A stretch of 64,000 nucleotides of DNA from Rugosimonospora acidiphila (GTDB taxonomy: Bacteria > Actinomycetota > Actinomycetes > Mycobacteriales > Micromonosporaceae), in the NCBI RefSeq assembly GCF_039543385.1, contig NZ_BAABJQ010000024.1, forward strand, positions 62,001 to 126,000. The letters are read 5' to 3'. The notes beneath the pieces were generated by a model. The model did not search any database. It had not been told where the DNA came from and saw only the letters and a program-made list of their open reading frames with translations. Both the position numbers and the translations under genes were made by a program. Positions 25,982 through 34,103 of this stretch are shown piece after piece (within the stretch, counting starts at the first letter, position 1; each line of letters starts with the position of its first letter).

Positions 25982-27564
25982 ACGACCTCGACGTGCTCGT
26001 GGTCGGCGCCGGGCCGGCCGGCCTGATGCTCGCCTGCGAACTCGGGCTCGCCGGCGTGCGCGCCTCGGTCATCGAGGCGCACCCGCGCCGGCTCGATTTC
26101 TGTCGGGGTTTCAACCTCAACGCGCGCAGCCTCGACCTGCTCGCACTTCGGGGCATCGCCGAGGAGTTCCTGGCCGAGGGCCCGACGGTGCCGGCCACCA
26201 CGTTCTCCGGGCTGGGCCGGCCGCTGGATCTGTCCACTATGGACACCGACCACCGGTACGCGCTCGGCATCGCGCAGACCCGCGTCGAGGAACTGCTCGA
26301 ACAGCGCGCCGGCGAGCTGGGCGTACCGGTGCGCCGGGGCCGCCGGCTCACCGGGCTGCACCAGGATGCCGGCGGGGTCACCGCCACGGTTCGATCGGTC
26401 GGGCTCGACGAGTCCGACGCCGCGCCACGACCCAGGCCAGCCGAGGGTGCCGACGACCGGCTGCGCGCCGGGTACCTGGTCGGCTGCGACGGTGGGCGCA
26501 GCACCGTGCGCAAGCTCGCCGGGATCGCCTTCCCGGGTACCACGGCCACCCGGTACACGCTGCTCGGGGACGTCGCGCTGGCCGACCCGGCGGCCCTGCC
26601 CTTCGGGCCGACGGTCACCGGCAGCGGGGCGGTGTTCGTCATCCCCCGACCGGGTTACGTGCGCATCCTCACCGCCGAGCCCGAGCCGCCGGCCGACCGC
26701 GACGCGCCGGTGACCCTGCCGTACCTGCAGGAGACCGTGGACCGGGCGCTGGGCCGGCACGTGCGGCTGACCGAACCGCGCTGGCTGACCCGGTTCGGCG
26801 ACGCCGCCCGCCAGGCGCAGCGGTACGTCGAGGGGCGCATTCTGCTCGCCGGCGATGCCGCGCACATCCATCCCCCGGCCGGTGCGGTGGGCGTCAACGT
26901 CGCGATCGACGACGCGATGAACCTCGGCTGGAAGCTGGCCGCCACGGTGCGCGGCTGGGCACCCCACACGCTGCTGGAGACGTACCACTCCGAACGGCAT
27001 GCGGCCGGCGAACTGCTGCTGCGCAACACCCGGGCGCAGGCGCTGCTCGGCGGGCGCGACGACGGATGGGAGCCGGTACGCGAGCTGTTCGCCGACCTGG
27101 CCGCGCAGCCGGCGGGCACCAAGTACCTCGCCGAACTGGTCACCGGGGTCGGCACCCGGTACCCGATGCCTGCCCTCGACGCGCGGCCCCACCCCTGGCT
27201 CGGCCGGATGGCGCCCAACCTCCGCCTGACCGACGGCACCGCGACCACCGGCCTCGCCGGGATGCTGGCCGGCGGCCGGGCGGTGCTGCTCGACCTCGCG
27301 GACCGGCCGGAACTCCGAGCCGCGGCGGCACCGTGGCAGCCCCGGCTGGCCGTGCACACCGCCCGCTGCGCCGAGCACCCGGAGCTGTCCGCGATGCTGG
27401 TCCGTCCCGACGGGCACGTCGCGTGGATCGACACCGCGCACGTTCCGGCGCACGGCACCGGCGCCAGCGCGACCGGCGGCACTGCCGATCCGGGGAGGGC
27501 GCTGCGCCACGCGCTGGGTGTCTGGCTCGGCGAGCCCGCCCACGCGCCCGACCCGGCGGTGTGA
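25978..27564 (+). CDS. FAD-dependent aromatic monooxygenase
   Basis: This 528-residue flavoprotein belongs to the PheA/TfdB-type group of class A hydroxylases. It has an N-terminal Rossmann motif (VLVVGAGPAGLMLACELGLA), the DG motif LVGCDGGRSTVRKLAG near residue 170, and the GD motif ILLAGDAAHIHPPAGAVGVN near 290. A thioredoxin-like C-terminal domain covers roughly residues 395-520 (APNLRLTDGTATTGLAGML). These enzymes hydroxylate phenolic or polyketide substrates with NAD(P)H and O2. It is translationally coupled to PadR and followed by an efflux pump, suggesting inactivation and export of an aromatic compound. Confidence 0.94.
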   Translation: MNDLDVLVVGAGPAGLMLACELGLAGVRASVIEAHPRRLDFCRGFNLNARSLDLLALRGIAEEFLAEGPTVPATTFSGLGRPLDLSTMDTDHRYALGIAQTRVEELLEQRAGELGVPVRRGRRLTGLHQDAGGVTATVRSVGLDESDAAPRPRPAEGADDRLRAGYLVGCDGGRSTVRKLAGIAFPGTTATRYTLLGDVALADPAALPFGPTVTGSGAVFVIPRPGYVRILTAEPEPPADRDAPVTLPYLQETVDRALGRHVRLTEPRWLTRFGDAARQAQRYVEGRILLAGDAAHIHPPAGAVGVNVAIDDAMNLGWKLAATVRGWAPHTLLETYHSERHAAGELLLRNTRAQALLGGRDDGWEPVRELFADLAAQPAGTKYLAELVTGVGTRYPMPALDARPHPWLGRMAPNLRLTDGTATTGLAGMLAGGRAVLLDLADRPELRAAAAPWQPRLAVHTARCAEHPELSAMLVRPDGHVAWIDTAHVPAHGTGASATGGTADPGRALRHALGVWLGEPAHAPDPAV

Positions 27565-27606
27565 TCCATCCCGCAGCCTCGGCGGGTCGGGTCGGCCGGG
27601 GCGCGG

Positions 27607-29073
27607 GTGATACGTTCGCCCGTGTCCATCTCCGATCCTGCCGGGGAGGTCCCCCGCTCGCTCGCCCTGCTCGTCGCCGGCGCGTTCTTCATGGAAATGT
27701 TGGACGGCACCATCATCGCCACCGCCGCGCCGAGCATCGCCCGCTCCTTCGGGGTGGCATCGGCGGACATCGGCGTGGCCATGACCGCGTACCTGCTCAC
27801 CCTCGCCATCTTCATCCCGCTGTCCGGCTGGCTGGCCGACCGGCTCGGGGCGCGCCGCGTGTTCGCCACGGCGATAGTGGTGTTCACGATCTCCTCGGCG
27901 CTGTGCGCCGCCTCGGTCAACCTGCCCATGCTGGCCGGGATGCGTGTGGTGCAGGGCATCGGCGGGGCGATGATGGTGCCGGTCGGGCGGCTGGTGGTGC
28001 TGCGCTCGACCGACAAGAGCCACCTGATCCGGGCGATCGCCTACCTGACCTGGCCGGCCCTGGCCGCACCCGTGGTGGCACCGGCGGTCGGCGGGTTGCT
28101 GACCAGCTACCTGTCCTGGCACTGGATATTCCTGGTCAACGTGCCGCTGGGCGTCCTCGCGCTGGGCTTCGCGCTGCGGGTGGTGCCGGACCTCCGCGCT
28201 CAGGTCGCCTCCCGGCTGGACGGGCCCGGGTTCGTGCTGTCCGCCGTCTGCCTGGCCTGCGTCGTGTACGGCGCGGCGGTACTGAGCAACCAGCGCATCC
28301 CGGTCGCGCGGGTGGTGGTGCTGGCGGCCGTCGGGCTGGCCTGCGGGGCGCTGGCGGTGTGGCACCTGCTGCGCACCCGGGCGCCGCTGCTGGACCTGTC
28401 CGTCTTCGGGGTCGCCACGTTCCGGCTGGCGCACGCCAGCGGGTCGCTATTCCGCATCGCCATCAACGCCGTGCCGTTCCTGCTGCCGCTGGAGTTCCAG
28501 GACGGCTTCGGGTGGACGCCGGTCAAATCGGGCCTGGCCGTCGTCTTCGTGTTCTTCGGCAACATCGCCATCAAGCCGGCCACCACGCCGCTGTTGCGCC
28601 GGTTCGGGTTCCGCCCGGTACTGGTGGTCTCCACGCTGGCCGCCACGCTGACCATCGTGGGCTGCGCGCTGGCGGGGCCCGGCTGGCCGTTCCCGGCCCT
28701 GGTGAGCGTGCTGTTCGCCAGCGGCGTGTTCCGGTCGCTGGGCTTTACCGCGTACAACACGGTGGCCTTCGCCGACGTCGACGCCGCACGGATGAGCCAC
28801 GCCAACACGTTGTCGTCCACGCTGCAGCAGCTGGCCACCGGCCTCGGCGTCGCGGCCGGCGCACTGTGCCTGCGGCTCGGTCAGGCGCTGCCCGGTACGG
28901 CGTCGGCGGGCACGACGCCGTACCGGGTGGCCCTCGCCCTCATCGCGGCGATGATCTTCGGCGGCATGGTGGCCGCGCTGGGCATGTCCCGGGACGCGGG
29001 CGTGGGCATCGGCGGCGGCGCGGGCCGCCGCCCGGCCCCGGCACGGCCCGCGCGGGCGCCCGCCACCAACTAG
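27607..29073 (+). CDS. DHA2-type MFS multidrug transporter
   Basis: This 488-residue membrane protein has about 14 helices. It carries MEMLDGTIIATAAPSIARSF (motif D1-like, helix 1), GWLADRLGARRVFATAIVVF (motif A) and GMRVVQGIGGAMMVPVGRLV (motif B). This is the EmrB/QacA group, which exports drugs by proton antiport. The GTG start at 27607 lies 42 bp after the monooxygenase stop, so it is probably the third gene of the PadR operon. A Gly/Ala/Pro-rich C-terminal tail is variable. Substrate unknown. Confidence 0.93.
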   Translation: MIRSPVSISDPAGEVPRSLALLVAGAFFMEMLDGTIIATAAPSIARSFGVASADIGVAMTAYLLTLAIFIPLSGWLADRLGARRVFATAIVVFTISSALCAASVNLPMLAGMRVVQGIGGAMMVPVGRLVVLRSTDKSHLIRAIAYLTWPALAAPVVAPAVGGLLTSYLSWHWIFLVNVPLGVLALGFALRVVPDLRAQVASRLDGPGFVLSAVCLACVVYGAAVLSNQRIPVARVVVLAAVGLACGALAVWHLLRTRAPLLDLSVFGVATFRLAHASGSLFRIAINAVPFLLPLEFQDGFGWTPVKSGLAVVFVFFGNIAIKPATTPLLRRFGFRPVLVVSTLAATLTIVGCALAGPGWPFPALVSVLFASGVFRSLGFTAYNTVAFADVDAARMSHANTLSSTLQQLATGLGVAAGALCLRLGQALPGTASAGTTPYRVALALIAAMIFGGMVAALGMSRDAGVGIGGGAGRRPAPARPARAPATN

Positions 29074-29211
29074 ACAAGCACGCGGCGCGCGGCGACCAGC
29101 GGCATACCGGAGGCCACCGCCGTTCCGGGGCCGTGTCCCGCAGGCCGCCGCCGGTGCCGGCCTCGTGTGGTACGCCTGCTAAGGGGGCATTCCGGCGGAA
29201 ATGGTGATCCG

Positions 29212-30393
29212 ATGGCGGCGCAGGACGACGCGGGGCAGGACGAGTCCACCGGCCCGCGCCGCCCGGAGTTCCTGGAACTGTTCTTCGACCTGGTCTACCT
29301 GCTGGCCCTCATCGCGCTCGCCAGCAAACTGATCAACCGGCTCAGCTGGACGAGCGCCGGCGAGACGCTGATCCTACTGATGACCTTCACCCTGATCTGG
29401 GCGCTGACCGCCTGGGCCGCCGACACCTTCGACCTCAACCGGCCGACCGTGCAGGGTCAGATCATCGCGGTGAGCTTCGGCAGCCTGGTGATGGCCGCGT
29501 CGGTGCCCGGCGTATCCGGCAGTCACGGGCTCGTCTTCGTCATCGCGTACCTGACCATCCACTTCGGATCGAGCCTGTACTACATCATCCTGCTGCGCGA
29601 CCCGGCCCCGCGGACCAGGAGCGTGCGGATCTTCACCTGGTTCTGTACGACCTCCCCGCTGTGGCTCACCGGCGCCATCCTCGGCGGGTGGACGCGCTGG
29701 GTGCTGTGGGCGGCGGCGATCACCATCGAGTACATCGGCGCCTCCCTGGGCTTCCCCACCCGCAGGCTGATCCACCCACCGGTGCTGCAGTGGCGGCTGG
29801 CCGGCGAGCGCGTGTCCGAGCGGTACCGGCAGTTCCTGATCATCGCCTTCGGGGTGGCCATCTTCGGAGCCGCCTCGGAGTTGACCGATCAGCGATTCAC
29901 CGCGAGCCGGGGCGCGGCCCTGCTCGCCGCGTTCGTGACCGTGATCATGATGTGGCGGATCTACATCCACCAAGCCGGGGAGAAGCTGACCAGCGCCATC
30001 GCCACGGCCACCGACCGGTCGCGGTACACGCAGTTCGCGGCGGTGGCGCACGTGGTCATGGTGGCCGGGGTGATCGTCACGGCGGTCAACTCCCAGCTCG
30101 TGATCAGGCGGCCGTCCGGCGACACGCCCCCGACCTGGGCAGCGGTCCTGCTCGGCGGTCCGGCCCTGTTCCTGATCGGGCGCGGGCTGCTCGACTACAC
30201 CGTCTTCAGCAGGGTGTCCTGGTCGCGGCCCGCCGGACTGGCCGTGCTGGGCGCCGTGGCCGCCGTGGTGCACCTGCTGCCGCCCGTGCTGGTGTCCACC
30301 GCCGGCACGCTCACCCTGATCGGCGTCGCGATCTCCAACCTGCTGGCGATCCGGGCCACCCCGCCCCGGCCGATGGCGCCCCCGATCGGGTGA
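29212..30393 (+). CDS. LtrA-family membrane protein, copy 2
   Basis: This 393-residue polytopic protein has the family start RRPEFLELFFDLVYLLALIA after an acidic leader, a LTAWAADTFDLNRPTVQGQI region and ERYRQFLIIAFGVAIFGAAS. The ATG at 29212 puts the motif near residue 20. Activity unknown. It is convergent with a third LtrA gene. Compared with copy 1, this copy and copy 3 share the more canonical FLELFFDLVY motif. The stop codon overlaps the first unit of the CGATCG array. Confidence 0.9.
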   Translation: MAAQDDAGQDESTGPRRPEFLELFFDLVYLLALIALASKLINRLSWTSAGETLILLMTFTLIWALTAWAADTFDLNRPTVQGQIIAVSFGSLVMAASVPGVSGSHGLVFVIAYLTIHFGSSLYYIILLRDPAPRTRSVRIFTWFCTTSPLWLTGAILGGWTRWVLWAAAITIEYIGASLGFPTRRLIHPPVLQWRLAGERVSERYRQFLIIAFGVAIFGAASELTDQRFTASRGAALLAAFVTVIMMWRIYIHQAGEKLTSAIATATDRSRYTQFAAVAHVVMVAGVIVTAVNSQLVIRRPSGDTPPTWAAVLLGGPALFLIGRGLLDYTVFSRVSWSRPAGLAVLGAVAAVVHLLPPVLVSTAGTLTLIGVAISNLLAIRATPPRPMAPPIG

Positions 30394-30452
30394 CTCCACG
30401 ATCGTGGCCGGCCACGATCGTGGCTGTTCACGATCGTGAAGCCGCACGATCG
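30383..30452. repeat. Array of five CGATCG palindromes at exact 16-bp spacing
   Basis: CGATCG occurs at 30383, 30399, 30415, 30431 and 30447. The second and third are embedded in the 12-bp palindrome CCACGATCGTGG and the fourth in TTCACGATCGTGAA. The array begins in the last codons of LtrA copy 2 and continues into the space between two convergent LtrA genes. Each palindrome can form a small hairpin, so the array might act as a terminator or protein-binding site. Confidence 0.9.
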
Positions 30453-30517
30453 AGTGACGGCGGGTCGCCGCCGGCCGGGCGTGTCGCGCCCGCCGGCAGC
30501 GGATTGGGCAAGCCCGA

Positions 30518-30566
30518 GCAGGGCGCAGGCCGAAGCAGGGCGCAGGCCGAAGCAGGGCGAAGCCGA
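30518..30566. repeat. 17-bp tandem repeat, two perfect units and a third diverged
   Basis: Two exact copies of GCAGGGCGCAGGCCGAA (30518-30551) are followed by a shortened copy. The array lies in the gap between the convergent LtrA genes, just after the 3' end of copy 3. The unit is not a multiple of three, so a coding role is unlikely. Confidence 0.8.
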
Positions 30567-30595
30567 GCGCGGGAGGCCGAGCCGGCGAGGCGGGG

Positions 30596-31783
30596 TCAGG
30601 CGGAGGGGGCCGGGCGCACCCGGCCGGACTGCCGCGACGTCGCCAGGTCCGACACGAAGGTGCCGATCAGCACCAGGTCCGCCCAGATCGCCGGGGCCAG
30701 GGCGGGCAGCGGCTCGATCCACGGCAGGATGCCGAACAGGAGCACGATGGCGATCAGCCGCGACCAGAGGATCACGCCGGACACCGCGCGCTCGAACAGC
30801 CCGGTGCCGAACAGCACCAGCGCGGGCCCGACGACCACGGCGAGCGCCTCGGACACCGGCAGGTCGCCCAGTGGCCCGCGGGCGACATAGGCGTCGCCGG
30901 CGGAGATCGCCACCACCCCGGCCACCATCATCAGGTGCGAGTACGCGGTGACGATCCCCGGACCGACCCGGTCCATGGACCACAGCGCCGGGGGCGCCAG
31001 CAGCCTCCGGGACTGGCGCGCGTAGATCAGGAAGAGCAGCACGACGGCGGCGAACGCGGTCACCAGCGTGGTCCACTCATCGCGCTCGAACCGGGTGGAG
31101 GTGAACTTCAGCCCGTTGGACAGGATCACCTCGCCGAGCGCGATGATGAAGATCTGCCGGTGCCGCTCGGACACGTGTACGCCGATGAAGATGCGGCTCT
31201 CGCGGTGGGTGCGGCCGAGCCCCGGGGTGGGCCAGCCCAGGCTGGCCGCCAGGTAGTCGACGCCGACGGCCAGCGCCCAGAGGATGAGCCGGATCGAGGC
31301 GTCCGGGACGAACGCGCCCGCGAACCACACCACCGCGGTCAGTCCGAACCAGAACGCCACCCGCACGCTGCGAGCCTGCTGGCTCGGGTAGCCCCGGGCG
31401 CCGCCGATCAGCACGCTGGCCCTGGCGAAGATGATCGTGAAGTAGACGACCACGAAGACCCAGCCGTTGTGCGCGAACGCGGTCGGCACCGTCAGCGCCA
31501 TCACCAGGATGCCGAACATGGCCACCAGGACCACCACCTGGATCTGTGCCCGCCGCGGGTCGAACAGATCCGTGAGCCACACCATCAGCTCCCAGATCCA
31601 CCACATCGCCAGCAGCATGACCGCCGTGCGCAGGACGCCGATGGCGTTGTAGTTCGTGTCCAGCTCGTGTGCCAGCCGGCGGAACGCGAAGATGTAGACC
31701 AGGTCGAAGAAGAGTTCGAGGAACGTCGGCTGCTCGGGGTCGCCTGCCTTGCGGGCTATCCGCGGCAACCTTCCGGTGGTCAC
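30596..31783 (-). CDS. LtrA-family membrane protein, copy 3
   Basis: This 395-residue polytopic membrane protein has QPTFLELFFDLVYIFAFRRL near residue 18, WWIWELMVWLTDLFDPRRAQ in the second helical pair and HVSERHRQIFIIALGEVILS, all LtrA landmarks. It is convergent with copy 2 and separated from it by two repeat arrays. The upstream serine hydrolase gene is on the same strand with a 62-bp gap, so a shared transcript is possible. Having three paralogues within 12 kb is unusual, and a shared substrate or cargo is unknown. Confidence 0.9.
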   Translation of the reverse strand: MTTGRLPRIARKAGDPEQPTFLELFFDLVYIFAFRRLAHELDTNYNAIGVLRTAVMLLAMWWIWELMVWLTDLFDPRRAQIQVVVLVAMFGILVMALTVPTAFAHNGWVFVVVYFTIIFARASVLIGGARGYPSQQARSVRVAFWFGLTAVVWFAGAFVPDASIRLILWALAVGVDYLAASLGWPTPGLGRTHRESRIFIGVHVSERHRQIFIIALGEVILSNGLKFTSTRFERDEWTTLVTAFAAVVLLFLIYARQSRRLLAPPALWSMDRVGPGIVTAYSHLMMVAGVVAISAGDAYVARGPLGDLPVSEALAVVVGPALVLFGTGLFERAVSGVILWSRLIAIVLLFGILPWIEPLPALAPAIWADLVLIGTFVSDLATSRQSGRVRPAPSA

Positions 31784-31845
31784 CAGTCAGACCTCCTACG
31801 CCCCTTTTGTACCATCCGTTCGGGCGAGGACGGCCTGCCGCCGAC

Positions 31846-33201
31846 TCAATCCACCAGGGCGGAGTACACCAACTGGTGCAGCTGCGGTCGCAGCGGATGG
31901 GTACCCGAGGGCACGACCTGCGTGAACAGCATGGCCGTCAGCTCCTCGGCCGGGTCGACCCAGAACAGGGTGCTCGCCATCCCGCCCCAGTAGTACTCCC
32001 CCGGGCTGGCCAGGGTCCGGCCCGGCACCGGGTCGCCCACCACCGCGAAGCCGAGCCCGAAGCCGATCCCCTCCTGAGTGGTCTCGGCGAACCCGCCGGT
32101 GCTCAGTGCGCCCAGGTCGCGCCCGCCCGGCAGGTGGTTGCGGGTCATGTAGCGCAGCGTCCGGTTGCCCAGGATCCGCTGACCGTCCAGCTCCCCGCCG
32201 CGCAGCAGCATCTGCGTGAACCGGTGGTAGTCCGCCGCGCTGGACACGAGGCCCGAGCCGCCGGCGAACGCGGCCGGCGCCCGCAGCGCGTACCGGCCGA
32301 GGGCGTCGTAGCGCACCGCCGCGCCACCACCCGGCCGATAAGCGCCGCCTTGCCGATCCGGCCCAAGTGCCGGCTCGCGATAAGCGCCGCCTTGCCGATC
32401 CGGCCCAAGTGCCGGCTCGCGATAAGCGCCGCCTTGCCGATCCGGCCCAAGTGCCGGCTCGCGAGCAGCGTAGAGCGCGGCCAGCCGGCCGGCCGCCTCT
32501 GGATCCACCCACCACCGGGTGTCGGTCATCGCGAGCGGCCGGAGGATGCGCTCCTCGAACACGGCGTCCAGCGACTGGCCGGTGACGACCTCGATGACCC
32601 GGCCCAGCACGTCGGTGGCCACGGAGTACCCCCAGGCGCTGCCGGGCTGGAACAGCAGTGGCAGGGCGGCGTAGCGCTCGCAGAGCGTGGCGAGGTCCAG
32701 CTCCTCCGACGGGCCCAGGTCGAAGCCGGCCTTCCGGTACAGCGCGTCGACCACCGAGGTCTGCATGAACCCGTAGGTCAGGCCCGAGGTGTGCGTCAGC
32801 AGGTGCCAGAGGCGGATCGGCTCGGTCGCCGGAACGGTGAACGGGCGCAGCGCCGAGCCCTTGTCGTAGACCCGCACGCCCTCGAAGGCGGGGATGAACC
32901 TGCTCAGCTCGTCGGTCAGCTCGAATCGCCCCTCCTCCCACAGCGCCATCGCGGCCACACTGGTCAGCGGCTTCGTCATCGAGTAGATGCGCCACAGGGT
33001 GTCCTCGGCGACCGGCAGCCCGGCCTCGCGGTCGCGCTGCCCGTAGGTCGAGGCGTGCACCACTTCGCCGCGCCTGGTCACCACTATCTGCCAGCCCGGC
33101 AGCAGGCCGTCATCGACGTAGCGGCCGAAGTGGGAGTCGATGCGGGACAGCCGGCGCGGGTCGAAGCCGAGCCGGGCCGGGTCGGCGGTGGGGGGCAGCA
33201 T
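31846..33201 (-). CDS. Beta-lactamase-fold serine hydrolase (class C/EstB type)
   Basis: This protein of 451 residues has the SxxK nucleophile motif in WRIYSMTKPLTSVAAMALWE near residue 74 and the second catalytic Tyr in WGYSVATDVLGRVIEVV near 190. The third motif region is close to GEYYWGGMASTLFWVDP. No signal peptide is evident, so it is probably a cytoplasmic esterase, amidase or D-aminopeptidase relative rather than a secreted beta-lactamase. Residues about 247-288 are three 14-residue repeats (REPALGPDRQGGAY) inserted into an otherwise normal domain. Substrate unknown. It shares strand and spacing with LtrA copy 3. Confidence 0.9.
   Translation of the reverse strand: MLPPTADPARLGFDPRRLSRIDSHFGRYVDDGLLPGWQIVVTRRGEVVHASTYGQRDREAGLPVAEDTLWRIYSMTKPLTSVAAMALWEEGRFELTDELSRFIPAFEGVRVYDKGSALRPFTVPATEPIRLWHLLTHTSGLTYGFMQTSVVDALYRKAGFDLGPSEELDLATLCERYAALPLLFQPGSAWGYSVATDVLGRVIEVVTGQSLDAVFEERILRPLAMTDTRWWVDPEAAGRLAALYAAREPALGPDRQGGAYREPALGPDRQGGAYREPALGPDRQGGAYRPGGGAAVRYDALGRYALRAPAAFAGGSGLVSSAADYHRFTQMLLRGGELDGQRILGNRTLRYMTRNHLPGGRDLGALSTGGFAETTQEGIGFGLGFAVVGDPVPGRTLASPGEYYWGGMASTLFWVDPAEELTAMLFTQVVPSGTHPLRPQLHQLVYSALVD
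32337..32462. repeat. 42-bp in-frame tandem repeat, three perfect units
   Basis: Three exact 42-bp units (32337-32378, 32379-32420, 32421-32462) inside the serine hydrolase gene each encode 14 residues. Perfect identity over 126 bp implies recent duplication or homogenisation, and the copy number may vary between strains. Confidence 0.95.
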
Positions 33202-33322
33202 CTCGGGCTCCTTCGAGGGGGTGAAAGGGAAGGCCGATCGCTACCGGATGGTAGCTCCGCCGAGCCGCGCCGACGGCGTATCGCGGTCGTAGCGCCAACT
33301 TTTTTGGGTTCGACTCGTATTA

Positions 33323-33351
33323 TTGACAGAACTGAAAAAAGTTTCTAGCGT
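33323..33351 (+). promoter_or_regulatory. Promoter of a probably leaderless sugar operon
   Basis: TTGACA (33323-33328) is followed after exactly 17 bp by TAGCGT (33346-33351), matching the actinomycete TTGACN/TAnnnT pattern. Transcription would start at or within a base or two of ATG 33360, and there is no Shine-Dalgarno, so the message is likely leaderless. The spacer is an unusually AT-rich tract with an AACT...AGTT dyad that could bind a regulator. Confidence 0.7.
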
Positions 33352-33359
33352 CCTTGCCC

Positions 33360-34103
33360 ATGAAGCCAATCGCTGTGCAGTTGTACTCCGTCCGTGAAGA
33401 GTTGGCGGCCGATCGCGCGGGCACGCTACGGCGACTCGCCGACATCGGCTACGGGTCGGTCGAGCCGTGCGACCTCGCAGACGATCCGGAAGGCTTCCGC
33501 GCCCTGCTCGACGAGACCGGGCTGGCCGCCTGCTCCGCCCATGCCCCCGTGCTGACCGACGCGCGGGAACAGGTCGCCGCGGCCGCCGCCACGATCGGCA
33601 TCGACACGGTCATCGTGCCGTTCATCCCGCCGGACGAGTTCGCCGACGCCGACGGCGTACGCCGCTCGGCGCGCGCGCTCAACGAGGCCGCGACCTGGGC
33701 CGGCGGGCACGGCCTGCGGCTGGGGTACCACAACCACCACTGGGAGCTGTCCTCCCTCATCGACGGCCGGCCGGCGCTGGAGGTGCTGGCCGATCAGCTC
33801 TCGTCCGAGGTCTTCCTCGAGCTCGACGTGTACTGGGCCGCCGTGGGCGGCGTGGACGTGCCCGAGCTGCTGGCCAGGCTCGGCGACCGGGTGAAGTACC
33901 TGCACGTGAAGGACGGCCCGGCCACCAAGGAGGACCCGATGACCGCGGTCGGCGCCGGTACGCTGCCGATCCCGGACATCCTGGCCGCCGCGCCCCGGGA
34001 CGCGTGGCGGGTGGCGGAGCTGGACCGGTGCGCCACCGACATGCTCACCGCGCTCGCCGAGTCTTACGCGTACCTGAACGGGCTGGAGAAGGAAGCGGCA
34101 TGA
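33360..34103 (+). CDS. Sugar phosphate isomerase/epimerase (AP endonuclease 2 TIM barrel)
   Basis: This protein of about 247 residues has the xylose-isomerase-like TIM barrel. It begins MKPIAVQLYSVREELAADRA. Metal-binding residues are visible in LGYHNHHWELSSLIDG, VFLELDVYWAAVGGVD and VKYLHVKDG, and a final Glu in WRVAELDRC. It probably isomerises or epimerises a keto sugar or inosose. The ATG at 33360 sits just downstream of the promoter. Its stop overlaps the next gene as ATGA, so the pair is translationally coupled and likely handles one sugar or cyclitol. Confidence 0.93.
   Translation: MKPIAVQLYSVREELAADRAGTLRRLADIGYGSVEPCDLADDPEGFRALLDETGLAACSAHAPVLTDAREQVAAAAATIGIDTVIVPFIPPDEFADADGVRRSARALNEAATWAGGHGLRLGYHNHHWELSSLIDGRPALEVLADQLSSEVFLELDVYWAAVGGVDVPELLARLGDRVKYLHVKDGPATKEDPMTAVGAGTLPIPDILAAAPRDAWRVAELDRCATDMLTALAESYAYLNGLEKEAA

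Noticed and set aside
25702..28434. Open frame of about 900 codons antisense to the PadR, monooxygenase and MFS genes
   Set aside because: Composition is Gln/Arg/Gly-rich with no domain, and the plus-strand genes are clear homologues of known families with coupled starts.
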